Shown here: positions 49,228-59,982 of the stretch, one piece after another | Layout of the letters: the number at the start of each line of letters is the position of its first letter | How positions within the stretch are numbered: the stretch's first letter is position 1 | Assembly (NCBI GenBank): GCA_001599595.1 | Contig: BCHH01000004.1 | Span: forward strand, 193,905-257,904 | Length of the DNA: 64,000 nt | Direction of reading: 5' to 3' | Source: Beverwykella pulmonaria | Taxonomy: Eukaryota; Ascomycota; Dothideomycetes; Pleosporales; Melanommataceae | Made by a program: the position numbers and the translations under genes | The notes under the pieces: model-generated | What the model was told of the DNA's origin: nothing | What the model saw: the letters and a program-made list of their open reading frames with translations, nothing else | Databases searched by the model: none

Positions 49228-50422
49228 GCAAGTGGTAATGAGCGAGGAGGATGGAGGATTTGTTTATGAAGGGAACGATATAAGAGAAACGTTCGAAACA
49301 GCCCTACTTCATGCATCTCACCTCCAGCCACCTGTGTCTGCTTTTTCCATCGTGGATGGGCTGTTGGTGGTGTGGCCAAGAGGGCCGATTTGCGACCCGT
49401 CACACCCTAATCCCCACACATGGCCATGAAGGTGCCCGCTTTTGCTTCCTTCGCCGCCGCCATCCGCAACACTAGACATGATTGGCGTTGATGGGCGTTC
49501 TGAGATGGCCGGGGCCCGAGGCCGACTGCTGTGAGTCGTGACGAGGGCTGCCACGATAGCCTGTGATCGTGAACGTGCCGATGGATAGGCTGCACCGCAC
49601 CACTGATAGGCTGACGGACTGGGCGCTCATGACCAGGAGGCGGCCGCAAGAGGCAGCGCTCAGCTGCACATTCTCCCTCTTGAGCGCCAAATCCCAAGGT
49701 TCACATTTCACGCTTAAATAAGCGCCTCTCTGAAACAAGTCGCTCGCCACTCTCAAACAGCTTGGCAGGGGGCAAGAGGGGTGAACCTTGACCATCGCAT
49801 ATACCCTAGCCTTCGTGCTCGTTCCAGGCATGAACGACTGTCCATCACGACCATCGCGACGATCTTGCCCTTCTTCTCTCTTCTTCCCCCCTCGACCCTC
49901 GAGAGCGCAGCGCTGGCCGTACTTTTACTTTACTTTCTCTCCTTGCAGGCCGGGCGCCCGAACTGAATTCATCCCCACACACTCCTTTTCTGTCGCTGTT
50001 GCACTCGCTCACCTGGCAGCATTTGTGCGGAACTCTCATTAAGCAGCGATTGGCCTCGCCGCAGCGCAAAGCAGGAGGTACCGTTGTTCGTCTCCATCCA
50101 CGACAAGACTCCTGGCAGTGTCTGAGAATTTGGAAACGGAATTCCACACAGCTCTGAAGTGGGCAGCTGAAGAGCCGGAGACCGCGCGCTCGCTTTACGA
50201 AATAGTTCGTGTTGGAGCTAACGACATCATCGCCAAAACAGCCCACGTCTCACAACCACATCACTTCGCGCAAACCCCAGTCGCCACACCACACCGTAGT
50301 GCCTCTGCTCTCCCGCTCACCACACCCGGCACAACACAAGTGTGCAACAACGCCTTCCAGGACACACCCAGATCTACACATCGAGTCCACGTTTATCGAC
50401 CCACCCGCACCTCGCGCCCACG
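49228..50422. other. Intergenic / long promoter
   Basis: 1.2 kb with CT-rich blocks near 49860-49960 that resemble a fungal core promoter of the GPI-protein gene. No gene seen. Confidence 0.5.
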
Positions 50423-51151
50423 ATGTCGCTCACCTGCCGCCTCCGCCTTGTCATGGCGGGCCTCTTTGCCGCGCACGCAGTCGCCGCTGCCTCCTCCGTC
50501 TCGCTGTCTGATTTTGTTCCCCGGATTGAAAGCCTTCCCGCGCCGTGCGCGACGGTGTACAATCAAGCCATCAAAGGATGCGTGGCCGCCGACTTCGATG
50601 CGAGCAAGCAGCGCTGCAGCGCGACGTGCGTCGACGGCCTGATCGAGATCTCAAAAGAAGTCAACAAGGCATGCTCGATGAACGACGTGAGCGAGACAAG
50701 CATCATCGGGGTCTTCCTCCAAGGACAGGGCATCCCGATTCTGTGCGTGGGAGTCAGCGTCACAACCATTGGGGAGTCATCATCAACAACATCGACATCG
50801 ACAACGTCGACAAAAGCACTAGCCACCAGCACCCAAGAAGCGGAATCACAACAAGCTAGCAGCGCGAGCTCTCAAGCAGCAAGTAGCACACTCGTCACGA
50901 GCGCCGCGAACACGCAAGCGAGTACCCCTACACAGGTACCGCCGATCAGCTCAGCGGCCTTGCAACCCTCGTTTATATGGAGCCTGCCCGCACCCACATC
51001 GACGGCGAGTTCTCAAAAATCGAACTCGGATTCGGGAGGTGGGAGTCCATTTGACGTCGTTGCCACAGGATCATCACCACAATCACGGATTGGTACAGGC
51101 CTGATGGGCGCGATACTAGGCCTGGCGGCACTGGCGTGTGTCGTGATATGA
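50423..51151 (+). CDS. GPI-anchored cell-surface protein, Ser/Thr-rich
   Basis: Single-exon 242-aa protein. The open frame extends upstream, but the ATG at 50423 begins a clear signal peptide (MSLTCRLRLVMAGLFAAHAV). A small cysteine domain follows (about 30-118: PAPCATVYN, KGCVAADF, QRCSATCVDG, KACSMND, PILCVGV), then a long Ser/Thr/Ala/Gln-rich stalk likely to be O-glycosylated. The C-terminus ends in a hydrophobic segment (GTGLMGAILGLAALACVVI) with small residues before it, as required for GPI attachment. The cysteine domain with six or seven Cys resembles secreted fungal domains found on GPI proteins, though it lacks the full CFEM pattern. A wall or plasma-membrane surface role is inferred. 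Confidence 0.82.
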   Translation: MSLTCRLRLVMAGLFAAHAVAAASSVSLSDFVPRIESLPAPCATVYNQAIKGCVAADFDASKQRCSATCVDGLIEISKEVNKACSMNDVSETSIIGVFLQGQGIPILCVGVSVTTIGESSSTTSTSTTSTKALATSTQEAESQQASSASSQAASSTLVTSAANTQASTPTQVPPISSAALQPSFIWSLPAPTSTASSQKSNSDSGGGSPFDVVATGSSPQSRIGTGLMGAILGLAALACVVI

Positions 51152-51553
51152 GGACAAAAAAGTATGACAACTGGGGCTGCTGCCTTTTCCATCATTGACT
51201 GATAATTATGAGCATTGCCAGGAGCATGGTGTTTGAGATTGGATTGATGTTTCTTTTGTACTATATACCCTGTCTGGATTAGGAGATCGGCAGTTGGACC
51301 GGTTAGCTAGTATGATGGATTATGGAGCTTAGAGAAGCGAGATGGTGGAAGAGAGAAGGTGTATGATTGTGTCTAGACCGCACTGACGGGGGGATAAGGG
51401 GATGGCGCCCAGTCTGAAAGGATCTCTCAAATAGTCGAATGCTGTGAATTATGAATCAAATCAAGTAACCACCTCATCCATGCTGAGCGTCTTCGTGCAA
51501 TGCAAAATTGTGAATGTAATTCGGGTATCTAATTTTCCGCAACCACTCCCTTC
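51152..51553. other. 3'-3' intergenic gap
   Basis: About 400 bp between the convergent GPI-protein and cyclophilin genes; contains only their 3' UTRs as far as I can see. Confidence 0.6.
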
Positions 51554-53236
51554 TCACCACGCATCGAAATTCCCAAACCCCCCACCACCAACCTTATTCT
51601 TCTTCCTCACGGGTTCCTCGTTGTCCACCAATCCTACAATCTCATCCTCTTTGCTCTCCATCTGCGCCTTCTTCAAATACTTCCCCACGCCCAGACTCTC
51701 CCCCTCCTCGCTCTCCACTTTGCCATCCGCCCTAATCCTCTTTCCCGTCCACGTCGTCCTCTCATCTGCCCTACCACCCGCCTTCCGGACCTCCTCCTCC
51801 TCGAGCTCCTTGTCCTCTTTGCTTTTCCGCTCCTTCTGCCACTCCTCAAATGGATCCACGAATACCACGACATCTAGGATCTCCATCTCTTCCACCGGTC
51901 TGTCCTTTTCGCCTACTTTTGCCGACTCCATGGCCTGGAGCGTCGTGTCCAATCCGCCTACCACACGCGCGAAGATGGTGTGTTTGCGGTCCAGATGTGG
52001 GACTGCTCGATACGTAATGAAGAACTGCGACGTATTCGTATTCTTCCCCTTATTCGCCATGCTGATGATCCCCCTCTTGTCATGCTTCTCTGGCCCATCA
52101 AACTCATCGTTAAACGGCTTCCCCCAAATACTCTGACCGCCCTTTCCAGTCCCTGTGGGATCCCCGCCCTGCACCATGAAGCCCTTGATGTTGCGGTGGA
52201 AGATGGTGCCCTGGTAGTACCCCTTTTGCGCCAGCTTGACGAAATTCCAGACCGCGCGGGGAGCGAATTCGGGCAGGAGTTCGATGTTCAGGTCCCCGAG
52301 CGACGTCACGATTCGTGCGTAGCCCTTTTGTTTTATGCGCTTGGGGCGCAGCATGTAGTCTTCGTCGGAGAGGAGGGCGCGCTCGCCGGACGTGTGCGGT
52401 GTCATGCCGGTCGACGTGAAGGACGCGGCTGCTTTGCCAGAGGTGTAGACGGCGGCGTTGTAGGCTGTTTTTGGTGCGGGTGTGCTGCCCTTGGGTGCGG
52501 TGCCGTTCTTTGATGCTGCGACAAGGGCTTTCGAAGGCTGGTGTCCTTGTGCCTTCGCTGCGCGCTCTGCTCGTGCCTTTGCGACCGCCTCTTTCGCCTT
52601 CATGACTTTGAGATTGGACGCGCTGCCCAGCGCGGCGGTATTGACGCTGCTCTCTGTTTCTGGGAGGAGCGTCTCGCCATCCTTGATGTGCTTGTACGAT
52701 GCAAAATCCCTCGACTCAATGTTCTGCGGGTCCTGCAGCGTAATGATATCTTTACGCGAGAACTCCTCGTCGCTCAGCAGATCTCTCCAGTTCTTCGCCT
52801 TGATGTTCAACCGCTCCACCGTGTCCCAACTGAACACATTTCCCGAGTTCCGCAGCGCGACTATATGCGTGTTGTCCGTGAACACCTTGTACGTGACTGG
52901 ATCCACATACTCGCCGTCTTCGTTCTTGGTGTAGTGGAGGGTAATGAGCTCCGAGCGCTTGAGGGGCGTACCATCGACGGGGTTCGTATTTTCGTGCTTG
53001 GAGAGCCAGGTCAGGATGTGCGTGAGGTCGAAGATGGTTCCTGAGGCGGTGCAGACGGGGTCAGTAAAGGGTTGGAGAGAGACGGCGCAGTAGTTGAAGG
53101 GCAGGCGCTTGAAGGTTGAGGATAGGCCGCTGGCTGTCTGTCGTCCGCCAGTGTTTGCGCCGCGCGAGTTGCTGAAGGCGTCAGAGGAGGACCACTCGGA
53201 GTGCGTGATATAAAGTTTGTCTGTGTTCTTGCCCAT
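51554..53236 (-). CDS. cyp8: U-box cyclophilin, peptidyl-prolyl isomerase-like 2
   Basis: Single-exon 560-aa protein. I choose the ATG at 53236 because MGKNTDKLYITHSEW is the conserved start of the PPIL2/Cyp8 family, although the frame is open further upstream. A U-box follows (about 40-115: LPFNYCAVSLQPFTDPVC ... NPVDGTPLK), the E2-binding fold of ubiquitin ligases. A cyclophilin domain lies at about 310-480, with FHRNIKGFMVQGGDPTGTG and FFITYRAVPHLDRKHTIFA. The usual Trp of the cyclosporin pocket is His in this subfamily. The C-terminus GGGGFGNFDAW is also family-typical. The protein is nuclear and associated with the spliceosome in other eukaryotes. Full length, no lesions. Confidence 0.95.
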   Translation of the reverse strand: MGKNTDKLYITHSEWSSSDAFSNSRGANTGGRQTASGLSSTFKRLPFNYCAVSLQPFTDPVCTASGTIFDLTHILTWLSKHENTNPVDGTPLKRSELITLHYTKNEDGEYVDPVTYKVFTDNTHIVALRNSGNVFSWDTVERLNIKAKNWRDLLSDEEFSRKDIITLQDPQNIESRDFASYKHIKDGETLLPETESSVNTAALGSASNLKVMKAKEAVAKARAERAAKAQGHQPSKALVAASKNGTAPKGSTPAPKTAYNAAVYTSGKAAASFTSTGMTPHTSGERALLSDEDYMLRPKRIKQKGYARIVTSLGDLNIELLPEFAPRAVWNFVKLAQKGYYQGTIFHRNIKGFMVQGGDPTGTGKGGQSIWGKPFNDEFDGPEKHDKRGIISMANKGKNTNTSQFFITYRAVPHLDRKHTIFARVVGGLDTTLQAMESAKVGEKDRPVEEMEILDVVVFVDPFEEWQKERKSKEDKELEEEEVRKAGGRADERTTWTGKRIRADGKVESEEGESLGVGKYLKKAQMESKEDEIVGLVDNEEPVRKKNKVGGGGFGNFDAW

Positions 53237-53769
53237 GGTGAAGTGTGACGAGTGTATATGGATAGGATTGGGAAAAGTTGCGAGGCGGAAATGCTGAAAC
53301 TCCAAACTCTCCCAGCAGAGACCCTGGGAGCCAATGACGCGTCGGGGCATCTTCGGCAGCGCTAGTGCCCAGCTTCTAACTTCGCCTTCACTTTGGTCTT
53401 TCACCACTAATTATCACAATTCGCCGCAGTCATTGATCATCACGACGACTCAAATCACAGTAGGATGGGGATTTTGCGCGCTCGGTATGTTTTTGCACAA
53501 CAATTCAAAATGTCTGCCATGGTTAAAGGACAGGTACAACGTCGATTATTGATAGATGATCCCTAAGTCGCATTTTCATCTTTTTTTTTAATCTGAATTT
53601 CGTGTCATCACACGTGTGTTTTCCTCTCCTCTCAGCTGTCCATGTGTGTCATGTTCAATTTCCAGTCGTCTCAGTCTGTCCGCGTTCATGCCCACTAGAA
53701 GTCCACCATGATTGCAGAATCAGATTAAAGTTCTTCGCGAAGCCCCTGATCGCCAAATCCTATCCCCAG
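53237..53769. other. Promoter of cyp8 / 3' region of next gene
   Basis: About 530 bp with no gene. Confidence 0.55.
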
Positions 53770-54918
53770 CTACAGCATCCAGTGTTCATGTGTTGCTTCC
53801 GCTAGCCTACCTCGGTTTCTCCACACCAAATGGTGGTTACTCCTCGCCACATCCCCTCCCCACTCCTTCAGGCCATCCACAGCTCCCACCAAATAGAGGT
53901 ACCCAACTTCCTCCCCCGCCTTCCTAGCTTCCCTCTCCGCTGTCTCGAGTTCGTTCGCCTCTTCCATCAACCGCATGGCCTCCTTCAGTTCTTCGTCAGC
54001 CACAAACTCCTCTGCAGACTGGCAGTAACTCAACAAACTTCTTCGAGGTCTTGGTCTTGGCATGTTCCCTCTTGTTTGCCGCTCGGCCATGCGTTTTGCT
54101 TCTAGTACCTGTCGATAGCTGTTCTCAACAGTCAGACCGGAGATGGGCGAGTCCCAAAAGGTCGGATCGAACCGGCTGTCTTCCCCCAGGTGGTGTTTTC
54201 TGCGCACAGCAACCTCGGTCTTGTAGCGTGTTTCCCACAGCTGGTGTTCTGATGTTGCGGTGAGGAGGGCTGTCCGCAGTTCGTGGATTACTTTGCGCAT
54301 CGAGGGTGATCCCTTTGGTGTGCATTTCATGCGCAGAGACCGAGATCGTGGGAGTATTTCGGGCTCTGGTGGTCTTGCCAGGGCGCCTCGACGATCCCAC
54401 CACACAACGCCACTATCAACCTTCTGGGGCGGCAGCTCGACTCCACCAACACTCATAGATAAACACACGCGGCAAACCGAAGCCACTTTCTGCTCCCACT
54501 CTTCATTGATTTGCTCTGGCTTCGACTGCAGATGCGCCTCGTCCCAGGCGTGCTCCCTCTCCCACCGCAGCTGATCTCTCTTCCTCGCCTTCTCGAGCCC
54601 ACGCAGAGCCAAATAGTATACGAGCCTCGCCTTCACCCATTCTCTGTCCCTGAGGACCCAGGCACGGTCTAGGCCCCCCTCGATCACAACTTTCTCCTGC
54701 GCCTTTTCCAATCTGGCTTGGGCGGCATGTAAGATGCACGTTGGGCAGAGAGGGGTATGAGCGCATGCGGATGGATGGAGCTCGTGGCTGCACTTTGTTG
54801 CAAATCGCTTCGGGTGCGGGTTTTGTGGTGGTGGAGATGCTGCCGTGGGCGGATCGACCTGCACCACGGGATCCGAGGACTTTGGTCTGTCACTTCCTTC
54901 GTCAGGCGCGTGCGGCAT
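53770..54918 (-). CDS. Hypothetical coiled-coil protein
   Basis: Single open frame. The first ATG is at 54918 (MPHAPDEGSDRPK), giving 382 aa. A Pro-rich N-terminus is followed by a cysteine/histidine cluster (CSHELHPSACAHTPLCPTC), which could bind zinc. Long charged helices come next, rich in Arg/Glu/Leu and probably coiled coil (LEKAQEKVV, RDQLRWEREHAWDEAH). A conserved-looking WDSPISGLTVENSYRQVLEA and an acidic helical tail end the protein. No signal peptide. I do not recognise the family. It lies 534 bp upstream of cyp8 on the same strand. Long uninterrupted frame and non-shadow composition support it as real. Confidence 0.7.
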   Translation of the reverse strand: MPHAPDEGSDRPKSSDPVVQVDPPTAASPPPQNPHPKRFATKCSHELHPSACAHTPLCPTCILHAAQARLEKAQEKVVIEGGLDRAWVLRDREWVKARLVYYLALRGLEKARKRDQLRWEREHAWDEAHLQSKPEQINEEWEQKVASVCRVCLSMSVGGVELPPQKVDSGVVWWDRRGALARPPEPEILPRSRSLRMKCTPKGSPSMRKVIHELRTALLTATSEHQLWETRYKTEVAVRRKHHLGEDSRFDPTFWDSPISGLTVENSYRQVLEAKRMAERQTRGNMPRPRPRRSLLSYCQSAEEFVADEELKEAMRLMEEANELETAEREARKAGEEVGYLYLVGAVDGLKEWGGDVARSNHHLVWRNRGRLAEATHEHWML

Positions 54919-55763
54919 TACGTATTGCTCATGTTTTGATGCAGGAAATGGATGGAAAAGGGCAGTCAACCAGGCTTGTTGGCACCTTACAGTAGTTGGA
55001 GTCAGGTTCGTCGACCGAGTGTCAACGGTTTGTCAGTGACAGCGGTTGTATATCTAGTGGAGAGGCAAGACGCGCAAAATTATTACGAGGTAGGTGATCA
55101 TACCGCCCTTTTCTGATTGGCACAGAATATCCAATCGCTTGTGCGGAAAATTTCCTTTTTCTGTCTATCTTGTTTGGTCTATAAGTTTAGTGCTCTGCAC
55201 TGAAAGTATCTAAAGAGGCTCTGCAGCGCAGACGGTGTTCAAGGTCCTGGCAGCATGCTCGTCTAGTCTTGAAGCATGACTAAAAAAAATTTCTACCGTT
55301 GCTACACTTCACTCTTTACATTAGAGCCTCAAACTAGATCCCGGGGCACGTGAGACCGCACCGAAGCGCCTTGTTGAGTAACATGGAAAGGCGATGGTGA
55401 ATGCGGCGGCCCAAACTCATTCACCTTCACGCTGACACTTGACGCCAGCAGAGCCCCTCATCTTGCCCTCCTTCACTTCTCACATATTAAAACCTCCGGC
55501 GTAGGTTCTGTACGGCCTCAGTGCAGCGCTTCCACAATATTGTTTAGCACTGTCAACGCAGCCCGCGGCATAGAACTGCTAGGCCTTGGATCTGCAGCAT
55601 CGTCTCCTGCGAGCAAGTTGCCGTGGTCATTCACAGCTGTAAGTCAACTACTGACTTCTCTCTCCGATGGCTGTCTATACATGCCGTCTATTTGCATTGC
55701 TAGCCCGCTTCATGCTCACAACCGTTCGCACAGCCCGACCCCGATACAAAGCGCCCCCTCATA
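54919..55763. other. Divergent promoter region
   Basis: 845 bp between two divergent genes of unknown function. A CATATTAAAACC stretch near 55484 may be a TATA-like element for the right-hand gene. A short ORF (55540-55764) probably lies in its 5' UTR. Confidence 0.45.
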
Positions 55764-57698
55764 ATGGATCGAAAGCCGAATTCGACCTTCAACCCGGCGG
55801 CGGTGTCTTTCAACCCCGCTGCGGCGGCCTTCAAGCCAACTGCTCCTGCTTTCACACCGACTGGGACCAAGTTACCAGTCCAGGTGCCTACATCCCCAGC
55901 GGGCAGTGCAGTGATCGCGAGATCCTCTCCCACCACGCCGGTTGCTATTATCGAACGTTTGTCTGCCTTCACAACGCTGGGCAAGTAGTCTAGTGCTTAC
56001 ATTTATGCTGTAGACACTCCTGTCCCCTTCTGGAATGGGAACCGAACACAATTTGGGGACCTGTTTCCTTCTCCACAGACGCTAAAGAAACCACCGAGTA
56101 AATTGTTGCCATTCTACTTGAACAACATAGAGCTCATAGTAGTATAGAAGGACCTGTCGAAAAGCCAGCCGCACCTGAGCAGTTGTCCAAATCGGTCACT
56201 CCCTCGACACCCCTGTGGTTCGCTGGGCTCGGCCTCAACGGCGAAACTGAAACTCACAGCGCGAACGGCGGACGTGAGGTTCCATCGGGGCGGGACCCAA
56301 CGCGCCCAATCATGGCTCCGGCTGGGAGCTGGGCGTTCGAGCGTCCACATGAAGATGATCTTCAAACACTCATGGGTGTACATAACAAAATTTCATCTCT
56401 TTCATACAAGTCGCCTGCTACTTCAAATGGTAAGTCAATGGCGAATGGTGCAGTCACGGGCCAAGGCATTCACTTCAATGAAGAGGGATGGGAAAAGTCG
56501 GGATCCCCCACCTACCCGACTGGCAAAGACACTGGGGCTGAGAGCAAGATAAAGTACGTCAGTGAGCTCGGCCTGCAGCAGACTCCTGCGCTCATTGTCT
56601 ATTGTAAGTTCTCCGAGAACACAGATGCCAACAGATGCTAACAAAAGCACAGCGAATGGACCTGCCATTCCCATACTGAAAAATATACCGAAAATCCCAG
56701 CTGGCCATGACGCAGCCTCCCAACCAGCCACGACTCCTCGTCCCCCAGCACTCATTCACTCGCGAGCTGAGACCGGAGCCATATTCGACACTGGCTACAA
56801 CCACCCCAGTGTGATTGATCCTCACCGCCCCGGTCCCCAAGTGCGATCTGGCATCTACCACTGTCCCACGGGGATACTCGACTGCCACCGATACAATCCC
56901 GAGCTGTATGGCGCCCAGATCATGTGTCCAACCACTGCGAACATGGCTCATCGTGGTGGTGGAAAATCTCGTGGACACGTAAGAAAGCCCAAAATAACCC
57001 GCTTAAAACGCACTGATCAGGGCCCGATGCCGTCAGAGGCTGACATATACCCCGATGATGCACGGGTTGACCATGGACCTCCCGACTTCACATACGAGTT
57101 CGATTGCGGAATTCGTGCCGATGCTGGAAACTTGGAGTTTGATGCAGAAGTCGAGGATATAAAATACGCAGCACGCGCGAGCGGTGCCGCTGCTGATGAC
57201 GAGGAGGAAGTGTGTTATCAAGAGGAGATGGTGCGTCGGAACGCCACTGAGAATAAGGAAGCTCTTCAGAGAGAGGAGATAGCAAGCTGGAACACCACTG
57301 CACTCAAAGACACACAACATCAAGATGAATTAGGCCAGCACGAGAATGAGGACATCCCCAGCCCCTTGGAACCCTCAACCAGTGTCTCCACCACCTTCCA
57401 GCTCATTCTTCCCCCAGAACCAACCATCTACCCGGCCGACGACGAACGCAATCTACTCCCTTCGCCGCCACCAACCACAATTGGGAATCGTCCCACGACC
57501 AGCTCACGCATGAGGTGCGATGCGCGTCCAATGTCTCCAGGCCAAATGGATGGGACTAGGTATGGTTTGAGCTTTTGGGGTATTGGACTCGGTGACCCGT
57601 GGTGTATGCCGAAGGTAAAGCAAGGGACGAAGTTCAGAGTTCGTTCTAAGGATCATGAGGGGTGGGGTGAGCAGGCTTGGGGGGAGGGGAAGAATTGA
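55764..57698 (+). CDS. Hypothetical protein with N-terminal PAM2-like repeats
   Basis: Four exons (55764-55956, 56014-56097, 56148-56603, 56653-57698) give 592 aa; introns are 49-57 nt and all phases agree. The start MDRKPN leads directly into an overlapping triple repeat, STFNPAAVSFNPAAAAFKP and continuation. It fits the PAM2 pattern (S.LNP.A..F.P) that binds the MLLE domain of poly(A)-binding protein, with Phe instead of Leu. The rest is disordered and Pro/Ser-rich. It has a repeated-looking short block (HTPVPFWNGN, STPLWFAGLGLNG), an acidic Glu-rich stretch (about 430-500) and a Trp/Gly-rich C-terminus (GLSFWGIGLGDPW). No enzyme domain is visible. An mRNA-related role would follow from the PAM2 reading, which is inference. 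Confidence 0.65.
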
Positions 57699-58125
57699 CA
57701 GGGAGAGTAGAGGGACAAGGGAAAGAGCATGGTCATAACGAGGGCGTATCGATGACGAAATGAGGAAACGAGGACGTAGGAGCTGTAGGGCGCTGTCGCT
57801 ATTACTACGCTTGGTTTCGGCTTTGGTGCCTGAGCTACTCATCGCCACTAGTTATGAAGCCAAGTTATAGCCTAGAAAAATACGGAATTTGCTAGGTCAG
57901 CCATTTTGGCAGTAGGGCATCTTTTCGTTAAATGACATCTGCTGTGGCCTATTAACCCACTACTGTGATTCAGGAACGTGATTGTAAAATTGTGGCGGGT
58001 TTACGAAGGAGAAATTAGGTGGCTTCAGAGCTGTAAGCGAACTTTGTACGACAACGCAAAGGACCTCCTCGAAATTCATATGTAAAATTTATATGTCTAC
58101 ACACCGAAGCGTAGTGTGCTTACTT
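57699..58125. other. 3'-3' intergenic gap
   Basis: About 430 bp between convergent genes; no feature seen. Confidence 0.55.
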
Positions 58126-59817
58126 CTACTCATCTTCCTCCACCATCGCTCTTTGTTTCCCCATCGCTATCCTTCCCGCATCCTCCTTCCCCCTCTCAAC
58201 ATCCAGAACCCACAACAATGGGCCCGGCAACACTGCCAAAATCGCCAAAAATATAAATGCTGGCCTAATGGTACCGGCTCGGTCCACAATCCACCCTACA
58301 AGTGCAGGCCCAAACGCACTACTTCCCTTATCCGTAACCGCATACAGAGCGAAAAAAGCCGCCTCGCTCCCTTCCGGTATCAACGGCGCATAAACCGACC
58401 TAGCATAACTACCAATGCCGGCCATGATGAAGCCGTGGATTGCGCCCAGCGGGTAGATTTCCCAGGGTTGTTGGAGACCGCCGACTTGGATGCGGCGGAG
58501 GAAGGGGATGTAGCCTAGGAGGCCATACAGGGGCACGATTTCCATTAGGAAAGTGCAATAGAGGAGCACGGTCTTAGACGAGAGGGAGAAGTAGCCCGCG
58601 ATCCGTGGCCAGGCGAAGGCGCCGACGATGCCGAAGCTAATCGAAGTTATGGAGAGCAGGGCGATGGCTATGGTGCCCATTTGCAGTTCTGTGCGCGCGA
58701 AGAGGACGGCGGTGCCGGTTATGGTTGCGATGGCATCGCTGAGGAGGAACCATGCCAAGAGAAAAATTGTGACTTGGCGAAGGCGGAGGGCGCGTTTGAG
58801 GGTCGTCCAGAAAGAGGATAGTGAGAAGATTGTGTAGAAGACGAATGATCCTTTTTGGTTGAGGGGGTGTTTGGATTGGGTGGGGAGAGGAGGACCAGGT
58901 CGGGACCGGAGATAGAGGATTGTGGGGATGCTAAAGGTAGCCCACCATATACCAACAAAGAGAAGGATGAAGCGTATTGGAAGACTGGGGTTGTTGGTAG
59001 CTATTGGTGTTTTTGTGAAGACGACGAGGATGCCAATGCTCAACACTTCAGCGGTCACGGCTGCAATGTACCCGAGTCCGAGACCAGTGGAGGATAGTTT
59101 TGCTGATCGCACGAGGTCGCGGGTGAGCTTCTCGAGGTCTGAACGGCGAGTAGTGATTGCTTCCGGGTTGAGAGCTTCGAGCTCGAAGTCCGATGATCCG
59201 TCATCGAGCTTTTCGTCCTGATAGTTGGATACGAGTAATGGGAGGAAGGCGTTGAGGAGAGTGAAGGAACAGCCCAGGCATGTGACGCCAATGATAACAA
59301 GAATCGGCGCGATATAGAAGACGCTAGGAGAGATGAAGATGAAGAGAGCGCTGGCGACCGAGCCCGAGTATGCAAAAGTTAACAGCATTTTCTTGCGATA
59401 CGGCCCTGTGAAGTTCAGTGACCCACTTTTTAACATTCAAATGGTAGCATACCGTAGTCGGCAAACGAACTAACGCATATCAGCGTGATGGCCTGCACAA
59501 CAACCGCAGCAGAAACCGTATACATCGCAAACGACGCTGTCGTGACATCTGCACCTAGAAAACTGACAACACACTGTTCTTTCAGATCATCTTCTGCTTG
59601 ATTTAGCCGTCTCGTCGGATCTCCATCGCTTCCGGGCCCAGACGTGTGGTCAACACATGGCTTTAACCTATCTGAGAAGAAGACGCCTCGTTCTCGCGCG
59701 AGCTGTTCGAGTAGGACTGGCAGGAATGCGCCTTTCTGTGTTATTAGGTTTTCTTTTTTTTCACTGGACAAGAGAAGAGATAGATGCTTGCTTACCAACC
59801 GCAACCACGGCGAACAC
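58126..59817 (-). CDS. ATG22: Atg22-like vacuolar transporter, body of the gene (start exon displaced)
   Basis: Exons 59817-59796 (partial), 59731-59453 and 59405-58126 run on the minus strand with introns of 64 and 47 nt. Family blocks are clear: AVGAFLPVLLEQLARERGVF across the first intron, then GVTCLGCSFTLLNAFLPLL, LLFVGIWWATFSIPT, FLLSDAIATITGTAVLFAR and YGLLGYIPFLRR. PLGAIHGFIMAGIGSYARS and PEGSEAAFFALYAVTDKGSS follow. About twelve membrane spans are expected. Atg22 exports amino acids from the vacuole after autophagy. Upstream of 59817 the frame meets TGA at 59835-59833 and has no ATG. The missing 40 residues are encoded next to it on the opposite strand. As assembled the gene cannot make a normal N-terminus. 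Confidence 0.9.
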
Positions 59818-59982
59818 CACCACCGTCAGCCGTCACAGCAGCATCTCTCAAACAACATCGGCATGTCTTTTGACGAGGTGGTAAGACCACGCCGATCCAA
59901 TAGGTACGATGGCGAAGATACGAGCGCAACAGCCAGATGGGAGATCTATGGCTGGTACTCGTACGCCATTGCCGCAGAGGTG
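59818..59982 (+). other. ATG22: Inverted first exon of ATG22
   Basis: On the plus strand ATG at 59863 opens 40 codons ending in RWEIYGWYSYAIAAEV at 59982. This is the Atg22 N-terminal signature, which should be followed directly by FAVVAVGAFLPV. That continuation is on the minus strand from 59814. If 59818-59982 is turned round, the codons join in frame (total 1,698 coding nt, 565 aa). The inverted piece ends in CAC on the left and GTG on the right, so the exact breakpoints are ambiguous by about 3 bp. Its first 45 bp are the natural 5' leader. Confidence 0.88.
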
